Source: Labilibaculum sp.
Lineage (GTDB): Bacteria > Bacteroidota > Bacteroidia > Bacteroidales > Marinifilaceae
Assembly (NCBI GenBank): GCA_016760525.1
Contig: JAESUW010000042.1
Span: 1 to 44,996, forward strand
Direction of reading: 5' to 3'
DNA: 44,996 bases
Shown: in pieces, positions 37,333 through 44,996 of the stretch
How the letters are laid out: the number at the start of each line of letters is the position of its first letter
Numbering within the stretch: the stretch's first letter is position 1
Program-made: the position numbers and the translations under genes
Notes under the pieces: generated by a model
Told to the model about the DNA's origin: nothing
Seen by the model: only the letters and a program-made list of their open reading frames with translations
Databases searched by the model: none

Positions 37333-38416
37333 AATAATTGTAAGTGGTGGTGGTACCGGCGGACATATTTTTCCTGCCATATCAATTGCAAATGCACTTA
37401 AAAAAAAGCATAGCGATTGTGAAATTCTATTTGTAGGTGCCGAAGGTAAAATGGAAATGGAGAAAGTTCCGGCCGCAGGTTATGATATAATAGGATTACC
37501 AATTCGCGGATTGCAAAGAAGTTTCTCAAAAGAGAATCTGAAATTTTTTTCTCGATTGCTTCGAAGTATTTGGAAAGCAAAAGCTATAGTAAAAGGATTT
37601 CAACCTGATGCGGTAGTTGGTGTTGGAGGATATGCAAGCGGACCTCTTTTACATGTTGCGACTAGATTGGGAGTTCCAACAGTTATACAAGAGCAGAATT
37701 CTTATGCAGGAATTACCAACAAGCTTCTGGCTAAAAAAGCAAAGAAAATTTGTGTTGCTTACGAAGGAATGGAGCGGTTTTTTCCTGCTGATAAAATATT
37801 ATTAACAGGAAATCCTGTTCGAAAAGACTTATTGGATATTGCTTCGAAAAGACAGGAGGCAATGGATCATTTTCAATTAAATCCTGATCAAAAAACCATT
37901 TTAATTGTTGGAGGTAGTTTGGGTGCCAGAACAATTAATAATAGTGTTCTGGGTTCTCTTTCACAGATTTCCGAGTCTGAAGTTCAGGTAATCTGGCAAA
38001 CAGGGAAATTTTACATTGAAAAGGTTCGGGAAGAATTGAAAAACTGGGATGTTCCCGGATTAAAGGTTTTTGATTTTTTAGGAAGAATGGATTTGGCTTA
38101 TGCTGCTGCCGATATGGTTATATCCAGAGCTGGTGCAGGTACAATTTCTGAACTTTGCTTGGTCGAGAAAGCTTGTATTTTGGTGCCTTCTCCAAATGTT
38201 TCTGAAGATCACCAAACCAAGAACGCCATGGCATTGGTAAATAAAAATGCAGCGATAATGGTAAAAGATATTGATGCTGAACGTGAATTGGTTCATGTAG
38301 CATTAAATTTGATAAATGATACTGAAAAATTAGCTGAACTTTCGTTTAATTGTAAGGCTTTGGCTAAGCCTGATGCTGCTGATGAAATTGCAGAACAAAT
38401 AATTGCATTGATATAG
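37316..38416 (+). CDS. murG: UDP-N-acetylglucosamine--N-acetylmuramyl-(pentapeptide) pyrophosphoryl-undecaprenol GlcNAc transferase
   Basis: 366 aa; GGGTGGHIFPAISIANAL, GVGGYASGPL, EQNSYAGITNKLLAK, SRAGAGTISEL. Confidence 0.96.
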   Translation: MKEKIKIIVSGGGTGGHIFPAISIANALKKKHSDCEILFVGAEGKMEMEKVPAAGYDIIGLPIRGLQRSFSKENLKFFSRLLRSIWKAKAIVKGFQPDAVVGVGGYASGPLLHVATRLGVPTVIQEQNSYAGITNKLLAKKAKKICVAYEGMERFFPADKILLTGNPVRKDLLDIASKRQEAMDHFQLNPDQKTILIVGGSLGARTINNSVLGSLSQISESEVQVIWQTGKFYIEKVREELKNWDVPGLKVFDFLGRMDLAYAAADMVISRAGAGTISELCLVEKACILVPSPNVSEDHQTKNAMALVNKNAAIMVKDIDAERELVHVALNLINDTEKLAELSFNCKALAKPDAADEIAEQIIALI

Positions 38417-38419
38417 ATT

Positions 38420-39793
38420 ATGCGGATTGAGGATTATAAAAATATTTATTTTATTGGTATTGGTGGAATTGGAATGAGTGCTATTGCCCGTTATTTTAAT
38501 TCCATTGGGAAGAATGTGTTTGGTTACGATCGAATGGCAACTCAGCTTACTGCAGAATTATCCGAAGAAGGAATTGGAATAACATTTCAAGAGGATGTTA
38601 ATAATATTCCTACTATGTATCAATCAAAAGAAGATACCTTAGTTGTTTATACACCGGCTATTCCTGTAAATCATCCTCAGTTGATTTATTTTCAGGAACA
38701 GCAATTTACAATTAAAAAGCGATCACAGGTACTCGGATTACTTTCAGATAATTTGAATGGAATTGGTATAGCTGGAACTCATGGTAAAACTACAGTTTCA
38801 ACAATAACATCACATATATTTAAAACATCAGCTTTAGGCTGCAATGCTTTTTTAGGAGGAATTTCCCGAAACTATCAATCCAATTTATTGCTGTCTAAGG
38901 ATAGTGACTGGATGATTCTGGAGGCTGATGAATTTGATCGCTCATTTCTGCAATTGCATCCGTATTTGGCTCTCATTACCTCAATGGATGCAGATCATTT
39001 GGATATCTACGGAGATAAATATGAATTGGAAAAGAGTTTTCAGCAGTTTGTAAATCAGGTTAAAGAGGGAGGAATACTTGTTCATAAAAAAGGACTGGTT
39101 CTTGATCATGATCAACTAACGGCTTACACATATTCATTAGAAGGGAAAGCGGATTTTTACGTTGAGAATATAAAATTAGTAGAAGGATTTTACCAATTTG
39201 ATTTGGTGTATCCCGATGGAGTAATCAAGGAATTATTGTTTTCGTATCCAGGGAAGATTAATGTGGAAAATGCAATTGCTGCATCTGCTGTTGCTTTACT
39301 TTGTGGTGTAGAAGAGGCTGAATTACGAAAAGCACTTTCAACTTTTAAAGGGGTAAGAAGAAGATTTGATTATCACATTAGAAATGAAAAAATGGTTTTT
39401 ATTGATGATTATGCACATCATCCAAAGGAGTTATGGGAAAGTATTTCATCGGTAAGGGAATTGTATCCTGAAAAGAAGATAACTGGAATTTTTCAACCGC
39501 ATTTATATACCAGAACAAGAGATTTTGCAGATGGCTTCGCCGCAAGTTTAAATTTATTGGATGAAGTAATTTTATTGGATATTTATCCGGCAAGAGAATT
39601 ACCAATTGAAGGAGTTACTTCGGGAATTATATTTAAAAACCTGCAAGTGCCTTCTAAATTGTGCAAAAAAGAAGAATTGTTAGAGCTTTTGAGAGAGAAA
39701 GACTTTGAAGTTTTATTAACTTTAGGAGCAGGTGATATTGACAAGTTGGTAGAGCCGATTAAAAACCTAATTAGTGAGCGATTAGAATGCTGA
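38420..39793 (+). CDS. murC: UDP-N-acetylmuramate--L-alanine ligase
   Basis: 457 aa; FIGIGGIGMSAIARYF, GTHGKTTVSTI, DDYAHHPKEL, FQPHLYTRT. Confidence 0.95.
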   Translation: MRIEDYKNIYFIGIGGIGMSAIARYFNSIGKNVFGYDRMATQLTAELSEEGIGITFQEDVNNIPTMYQSKEDTLVVYTPAIPVNHPQLIYFQEQQFTIKKRSQVLGLLSDNLNGIGIAGTHGKTTVSTITSHIFKTSALGCNAFLGGISRNYQSNLLLSKDSDWMILEADEFDRSFLQLHPYLALITSMDADHLDIYGDKYELEKSFQQFVNQVKEGGILVHKKGLVLDHDQLTAYTYSLEGKADFYVENIKLVEGFYQFDLVYPDGVIKELLFSYPGKINVENAIAASAVALLCGVEEAELRKALSTFKGVRRRFDYHIRNEKMVFIDDYAHHPKELWESISSVRELYPEKKITGIFQPHLYTRTRDFADGFAASLNLLDEVILLDIYPARELPIEGVTSGIIFKNLQVPSKLCKKEELLELLREKDFEVLLTLGAGDIDKLVEPIKNLISERLEC

Positions 39794-40518
39794 AAAAAGT
39801 TGCAAACATATTAGTTTGGGTATGCTTATTTGTATACTTAATTGTGGTTTTTTCTTTTGTTAATGGCAAATCGGAGAAGCTTGTAATTTCGGGCACTAGT
39901 GTGAACGTTGTTGATAGTGTGAAAAGGGGATTTGTTCGTGATGCAGATGTTGAAAGAATTATTAAAAAGAAATATCCGGAAATTGTGGGAGCAGCTGTTT
40001 CGGGGATTAATAAAGAAATACTGGAAGATTTGATTGATAAGCTTCCATATGTGAAAAAATCGGAAGTGTATAATTCTCTTTCGGGTAAACTAATTATCGA
40101 TATTAAACAGCGGAATCCAATTGTTAGAATTTTAGCTGGAAATGGTTATTATATTGATGCCGAAGGAAAGAAAATGCCTTTGTCCACAAATTTTACGTCA
40201 AGGGTTTTAGTGGTTTCAGGGGCAGTAAATGATCAGTTGATAAAAGAAGAACTGTTTGAGCTGGTAAAGTTTATTACAAATGATGAATTTTGGAAGTCGC
40301 AGATCACTCAGATATATGTAGACAAGAACAAGGAGTATATTTTAATTCCTCGTGTTGGAGCTCATAAAATAGAATTGGGGAGTATAGAAAACTACGAACG
40401 AAAATTTCAAAAATTGAGTGCTTTGTATACCAAAGGATTTTCAAAAAAAGGTTGGAATACATATACAAAAATCAATTTGAAGTATAAGGATCAGGTAGTT
40501 TGCACAAAAAAGAATTGA
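39787..40518 (+). CDS. ftsQ: cell division protein FtsQ (POTRA)
   Basis: 243 aa; N-terminal TM, POTRA-like region, conserved position murC-ftsQ-ftsA. Confidence 0.85.
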   Translation: MLKKVANILVWVCLFVYLIVVFSFVNGKSEKLVISGTSVNVVDSVKRGFVRDADVERIIKKKYPEIVGAAVSGINKEILEDLIDKLPYVKKSEVYNSLSGKLIIDIKQRNPIVRILAGNGYYIDAEGKKMPLSTNFTSRVLVVSGAVNDQLIKEELFELVKFITNDEFWKSQITQIYVDKNKEYILIPRVGAHKIELGSIENYERKFQKLSALYTKGFSKKGWNTYTKINLKYKDQVVCTKKN

Positions 40519-40519
40519 A

Positions 40520-41782
40520 ATGACTAATAGAAATAATATAATTGCAGCTATCGACATTGGCACAACAAAAATTGTGGCCATTATGGGAGAGGTAGACTCT
40601 GATGGGAAGTTGAGAATTATCGGTATGGAGAAAATCGTATCGAGAGGCGTTAAGAGAGGAGTGATTCACAGTATCGAGGATACAATTGGAGCTATTCGTG
40701 AGGTTGTTGATCGATTGTTGGAGAAAACAAACAAGGAGATTTCTAAAGTTTATGTAGGTATTGCGGGACAACATATTCGTAGTATTAAAAATAGACAATT
40801 TAAATACATCCAAAATGGGATTGGTGAAATAACTAAATTGGATATTGATGAAATCGTTAGTGAAAATTTTAGAATTCCAATTGAGGTAGGAGAACAAATA
40901 TTACATGTTATTCCGCAAGATTATGTGGTTGATAAAGAAGCCGGTATTCGTAACCCAATAGGAATGGCTGGTAGAAGATTAGATGGCAATTTTAATATTA
41001 TTATTGGAAGAACTGCTTCTGCACGCAATATTGAGAAATGCGTGAAGGAAGTTGGTTTGGAAATAGAAGAATTAGTATTGGAACCGCTGGCCTCTTCATT
41101 GGCTGTTTTAAGCGAAGAAGAAAAGGAAGCAGGAGTTGTTTTAGTTGATATTGGTGGTGGAACCACTGATATTACCGTCTATTTTGATGGCATACTTAGA
41201 CATACTGCGGTTATCCCTTTTGGTGGTGATATTGTTACACGCGACATAAAGGAAGGTTGTGCGGTACTAATTAAGCAGGCCGAAGCTTTAAAAATTCAGT
41301 TTGGTGAAGCGGTTGCCGATATGGTTGAAGAAGAAAAAGTGGTTACCATTCCAAGTGTTGGAGGTTGGGATCCGAAAGAAATTTCTTTTAAAACTTTGGC
41401 GCAAATCATTCAATGCCGAATGGAGGAAATTATCGATAGCATTAAATTTCAAATTGAAATTACCGGCTTGTACGATAAGATTGGTGCAGGAATCGTATTG
41501 ACTGGTGGTGGTGCATTATTGACAAATCTGGATGTACTAACACAAAAACAAACAGGAATTGATGTTCGCATCGGATATCCTGAGACTTCGACTAAAATTA
41601 TATTGGATGAAACATTGAATCAGCCAATTTATTCAACAGGAATAGGATTGATGTTAAAAGGTCTGAATAAGCCTGTTAAAAGAATATCAGATCAGAATGC
41701 ACAAAAGAATAAAACAAGCCAAAAGAAAGGATTACAGAGATTCTTTGGTGCTTTATTTGATATGGATGATTCAAAAATGTAA
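40520..41782 (+). CDS. ftsA: cell division protein FtsA
   Basis: 420 aa; actin-like AAIDIGTTKIVAIMGE, GVVLVDIGGGTTDITVY, GIVLTGGGALL; C-terminal amphipathic GLQRFFGALF. Confidence 0.95.
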   Translation: MTNRNNIIAAIDIGTTKIVAIMGEVDSDGKLRIIGMEKIVSRGVKRGVIHSIEDTIGAIREVVDRLLEKTNKEISKVYVGIAGQHIRSIKNRQFKYIQNGIGEITKLDIDEIVSENFRIPIEVGEQILHVIPQDYVVDKEAGIRNPIGMAGRRLDGNFNIIIGRTASARNIEKCVKEVGLEIEELVLEPLASSLAVLSEEEKEAGVVLVDIGGGTTDITVYFDGILRHTAVIPFGGDIVTRDIKEGCAVLIKQAEALKIQFGEAVADMVEEEKVVTIPSVGGWDPKEISFKTLAQIIQCRMEEIIDSIKFQIEITGLYDKIGAGIVLTGGGALLTNLDVLTQKQTGIDVRIGYPETSTKIILDETLNQPIYSTGIGLMLKGLNKPVKRISDQNAQKNKTSQKKGLQRFFGALFDMDDSKM

Positions 41783-41816
41783 ATAAAATTATTGTAACCC
41801 TAATACTTGTGACATC

Positions 41817-43133
41817 ATGATTGACGAATTGTTACCGGTTGATTTTGAACCTAAAGAGAAATCCATTATTAAAGTGATTGGTGTGGGTGGCGGTGGAAGT
41901 AATGCTGTTAATCACATGTTAAAAGAAGGAATCACTGGGGTTGATTTTGTAATTTGCAATACCGATTCTCAAGCCCTGGAGAACAGCCAGGTGCCCATTA
42001 AGGTGCAGCTGGGTAAATTGCTTACCGAGGGAAGAGGTGCTGGAAATAAGCCGGAAAGAGGGAGAGAATCTGCACTTGAGAGTATTGATGATATCAATAA
42101 AGTTTTAAGTCAGAAAACTAAAATGATATTTGTGACTGCAGGCATGGGCGGGGGAACTGGAACAGGTGCCGCTCCTATTATTGCAGAAACAGCCCGACAG
42201 CAAGGTGTGCTTACAGTTGGAATAGTAACCATTCCTTTTCGTTTCGAAGGAAAGCGAAGAATTGAGCAGGCCATGGAAGGCATAGCCAATTTAGAAAAGC
42301 ATGTTGATGCACTTCTAATCATCAATAACGAAAAGTTACGGATGATGTATGGTGATTTGAAATTGTCGGATGCCTTTGCAAAGGCCGATGATGTTTTATC
42401 TATTGCAGCTAAAAGTATTGCGGAAATAATTACTGTTCATGGTTATGTAAATGTCGATTTTGCCGATGTGGAAACTGTGATGCGTGATAGTGGTGTGGCA
42501 GTGATGGGATCGGCTTCGGCATCAGGGGAAGACAGAGCTATTCGCGCTATTGAGGAAGCTCTTACTTCTCCATTATTAAATAGTAATAATATATGTGGCG
42601 CTCGAAATATCTTATTAAATATCATCTCGGGTAAAAATGAGGTGACCATGCAAGAGGTAAGTATAATTACCGATTACGTTCATGATGTTGTAGGTGATGA
42701 GGTGAGTATTATTTGGGGAAATGGCAATAGCGATAGAATGGATGATGAGTTAGGCGTAACGATTATTGCGACTGGGTTTTCTGAAAGTCCTATTCCTGAA
42801 TTGAATATTGAACCAAGAAAATCGATTCGGGAAGAAGCTCCTAAATTGGAATTGATTATTGAGAACCCTGCCGAAGCTGAGGAGGTTTTCGCAACGAAGA
42901 AACGGGATGAAAAGCAACGAAGGGAAGAGTTAATGAGAAAACGTTCAGAGGAAGTTCGTGAGGATTATTCTGAGCTTGAAGAGGAAAAAGAAGTTGTAAC
43001 TGTAAGTAAGGATCCTATTCCGGTGAAGGAAGAGAAAGAAGCAGAAGATACCGAACACAAAAAAGGAAGCCTGGACAATTGGTTTAAAGATAAGTTTACA
43101 CAGATTTTTGATAATAATGATTCTTCGATGTAG
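41817..43133 (+). CDS. ftsZ: cell division protein FtsZ, paralogue 1 (non-canonical C-terminal tail)
   Basis: 438 aa; GVGGGGSNAVNHM, AGMGGGTGTGAAP, T7-loop VNVDFADVETVM; long charged linker ending LDNWFKDKFTQIFDNNDSSM. Confidence 0.95.
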   Translation: MIDELLPVDFEPKEKSIIKVIGVGGGGSNAVNHMLKEGITGVDFVICNTDSQALENSQVPIKVQLGKLLTEGRGAGNKPERGRESALESIDDINKVLSQKTKMIFVTAGMGGGTGTGAAPIIAETARQQGVLTVGIVTIPFRFEGKRRIEQAMEGIANLEKHVDALLIINNEKLRMMYGDLKLSDAFAKADDVLSIAAKSIAEIITVHGYVNVDFADVETVMRDSGVAVMGSASASGEDRAIRAIEEALTSPLLNSNNICGARNILLNIISGKNEVTMQEVSIITDYVHDVVGDEVSIIWGNGNSDRMDDELGVTIIATGFSESPIPELNIEPRKSIREEAPKLELIIENPAEAEEVFATKKRDEKQRREELMRKRSEEVREDYSELEEEKEVVTVSKDPIPVKEEKEAEDTEHKKGSLDNWFKDKFTQIFDNNDSSM

Positions 43134-43176
43134 CTTATAGCTTACGAGAAATTGTAAAAGATAATTTTAGATATTA

Positions 43177-44412
43177 ATGACTGAGGATTTAATTGATTTT
43201 AGCTTACAGGAAAACGAATCGTCGATTATAAAAGTGATCGGTGTTGGTGGTGGTGGTGGTAACGCTGTAAATTATATGTACAAGCAGGGCATAAAGGATG
43301 TAGATTTTATTATTTGCAATACCGATGCCCAAGCTCTTGAAACAAGTGAAGTTCCTGTGAAAATTCAGTTAGGGGAATCACTTACTGAAGGTCGGGGAGC
43401 AGGAAATAAGCCTGAACGAGGTGAGCAATCTGCAATTGAGAATTTAGAAGATATAAATGAGGTGCTTGCGGATAATACAAAAATGGTTTTTATTACTGCA
43501 GGAATGGGAGGTGGAACCGGAACAGGAGCTGCTCCTGTTATCGCAAAAGCGGCCAAAGACATGGGGATTTTAACCGTTGGTATTGTTACAATTCCATTCC
43601 GGTTTGAAGGACGTCAGCGATTGCATCAAGCCATTGCAGGTATTAATAAACTAAAAGAGAATGTAGATTCACTTTTAGTGATCAATAATGAAAAACTGAG
43701 TGAAATTTATGGCGATTTAAAGTTGTCAACAGCCTTTTCGAAGGCCGATGATGTATTGGCTACTGCGGCCAAAGGAATTGCCGAAATCATAACTCTTCAC
43801 GGTTATATAAACGTTGACTTTGAAGATGTAAAAACGGTAATGACTGATAGTGGTGTTGCTGTAATGGGATCTGCTTCTGCCGAAGGTGAGAATCGTGCTG
43901 TTAATGCCATTCGAGGAGCTCTTACATCGCCATTGTTGAATAGCAATGATGTTAGAGGTGCTAGAAATATTCTTCTAAATATTAGTTCGGGTGAGGATGA
44001 AGTAACCATGGATGAGGTTGGTCAAATAACCGACTACGTTCAGGAAGCTGTTGGCGATTATGCTTCTATTATTTGGGGAACGGGTCAGGATTTCTCATTG
44101 GAGAATAAGGTCTCTGTTACAATTATTGCAACTGGCTTTGATAATGGCTTAATACCAGAAGAGAATATAAGTCCAAAACCTGAATCTTTTAAAGCAGGAA
44201 GAGGGCGTAGTAGTGTTGCGGAACAAGTGAAAATGCATCTGGAAGAAGAAGAAGACAAATTGGAAGATAATAAGTTGATCTTGACAGATTTGAAGGATAC
44301 TGAAATTGATGAAATTGAAAACATCCCGGCTTACAAACGAAAATTGAATAATTTAGGGGATCATAACTTTCAATCGGGTAAAATTATCCGATTCAAACTA
44401 GATGATGAATAG
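43177..44412 (+). CDS. ftsZ: cell division protein FtsZ, paralogue 2 (canonical-like C-terminal peptide)
   Basis: 411 aa; GVGGGGGNAVNYM, AGMGGGTGTGAAP, T7-loop INVDFEDVKTVM; C-terminal EIENIPAYKRKLNNLG. Confidence 0.95.
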   Translation: MTEDLIDFSLQENESSIIKVIGVGGGGGNAVNYMYKQGIKDVDFIICNTDAQALETSEVPVKIQLGESLTEGRGAGNKPERGEQSAIENLEDINEVLADNTKMVFITAGMGGGTGTGAAPVIAKAAKDMGILTVGIVTIPFRFEGRQRLHQAIAGINKLKENVDSLLVINNEKLSEIYGDLKLSTAFSKADDVLATAAKGIAEIITLHGYINVDFEDVKTVMTDSGVAVMGSASAEGENRAVNAIRGALTSPLLNSNDVRGARNILLNISSGEDEVTMDEVGQITDYVQEAVGDYASIIWGTGQDFSLENKVSVTIIATGFDNGLIPEENISPKPESFKAGRGRSSVAEQVKMHLEEEEDKLEDNKLILTDLKDTEIDEIENIPAYKRKLNNLGDHNFQSGKIIRFKLDDE

Positions 44413-44449
44413 TTAGTAAGACAGATTTAAAATTAAAATATACAGAATA

Positions 44450-44896
44450 ATGAGCTTATTAGAACAGATCAATTCGGATATAAAAACCGCCATGAAGGCG
44501 AAAGAAAGAGAAAAGTTAGAAGCTCTTCGAGCAGTTAAAGCGGCTTTTATTATGGAAATGACAAAAACGGGTGCAAGTGAAATCGATGAAGATTCAGCAC
44601 TTAAAATTATTCAGCGATTGGTTAAGCAACGTAAAGATTCTGCAAGTATTTTTAAATCTGGTGGTCGTGAAGATTTAGCAGATAAAGAGCTTTTAGAGTT
44701 AAGCTTTTTAGAAGTTTATCTTCCTGCTCAATTATCTGCAGAAGAGTTAACTGTGGCAGTTCAGGCAATTGTTACTAAAACAGGTGCTTCTTCTATGAAA
44801 GATATGGGAAAAGTAATGGGAATGGCCTCAAAAGAATTAACAGGAAAAGCAGACGGGAAAGCTATTGCTGATAAAGTAAAGGAACTATTGTCATAA
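44450..44896 (+). CDS. yqeY: GatB/YqeY domain-containing protein
   Basis: 148 aa; SLLEQINSDIKTAMKAKEREKLEALRAVKAA, QRLVKQRKDSASIFKSGGREDLADKELLELSFLEVYLPAQLS. Confidence 0.93.
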   Translation: MSLLEQINSDIKTAMKAKEREKLEALRAVKAAFIMEMTKTGASEIDEDSALKIIQRLVKQRKDSASIFKSGGREDLADKELLELSFLEVYLPAQLSAEELTVAVQAIVTKTGASSMKDMGKVMGMASKELTGKADGKAIADKVKELLS

Positions 44897-44900
44897 TGTC

Positions 44901-44947
44901 TTATACCAAATGGACTTTAGGCTTGGCTATAAAGCTAAATGGTATAA
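44901..44947. repeat. structured inverted-repeat element downstream of yqeY
   Basis: TTATACCA ... CTTTA ... TAAAG ... TGGTATAA nested stems (44901-44908 / 44940-44947). Confidence 0.45.
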
Positions 44948-44996
44948 TGCCGATGTATGTTGAGTTGAGGCGTAGATGAGCTTGCTAATTTATGGT

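Noticed and set aside
41817-44412. Tandem ftsZ as an assembly or sequencing artefact
   Set aside because: The two cores differ at many amino acids and have completely different N-terminal leaders, linkers and tails, so the pair cannot be one gene duplicated in silico.

Overview
This window looks like a chromosomal segment from an anaerobic Bacteroidota organism. The gene content suggests a Marinilabiliales/Marinifilaceae-type amino-acid fermenter, but that is inference and no rRNA marker is present. From left to right it contains: (1) the 3' part of a lysine-fermentation-to-butyrate cluster (MutS-like KamC, KamD, KamE, CoA-transferase beta, thiolase, acyl-CoA dehydrogenase, EtfB, EtfA); (2) an accessory patch at about 9.1-14.1 kb with a large DUF4347/TSP3/DUF11 surface-type protein, two orphan T9SS C-terminal-domain remnants, a recombinase-like small ORF and many nested palindromic repeats of the AAACCTGNCAGGTTT type; (3) two secreted peptidases (an S9 prolyl-oligopeptidase-type and a Tricorn-like S41); (4) miaB, a universal stress protein, a SPOR protein, a long PurF homologue and a GlsB/GlsA-like glycine-lipid acyltransferase pair; (5) a complete Bacteroidota dcw cluster (mraZ-rsmH-ftsL-ftsI-murE-mraY-murD-ftsW-murG-murC-ftsQ-ftsA) that ends in TWO tandem, divergent, apparently intact ftsZ genes followed by yqeY. 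The most notable observation is this ftsZ pair. FtsZ2 keeps the canonical C-terminal FtsA-docking-like peptide (ENIPAYKR). FtsZ1 lacks it and ends in an amphipathic segment (LDNWFKDKFTQIFDNNDSSM) resembling the C-terminal membrane-targeting tail of FtsA encoded just upstream (GLQRFFGALFDMDDSKM), so FtsZ1 is a candidate natural self-membrane-tethering FtsZ. A three-copy, 10-bp-period MraZ-operator-like array is also visible upstream of mraZ.
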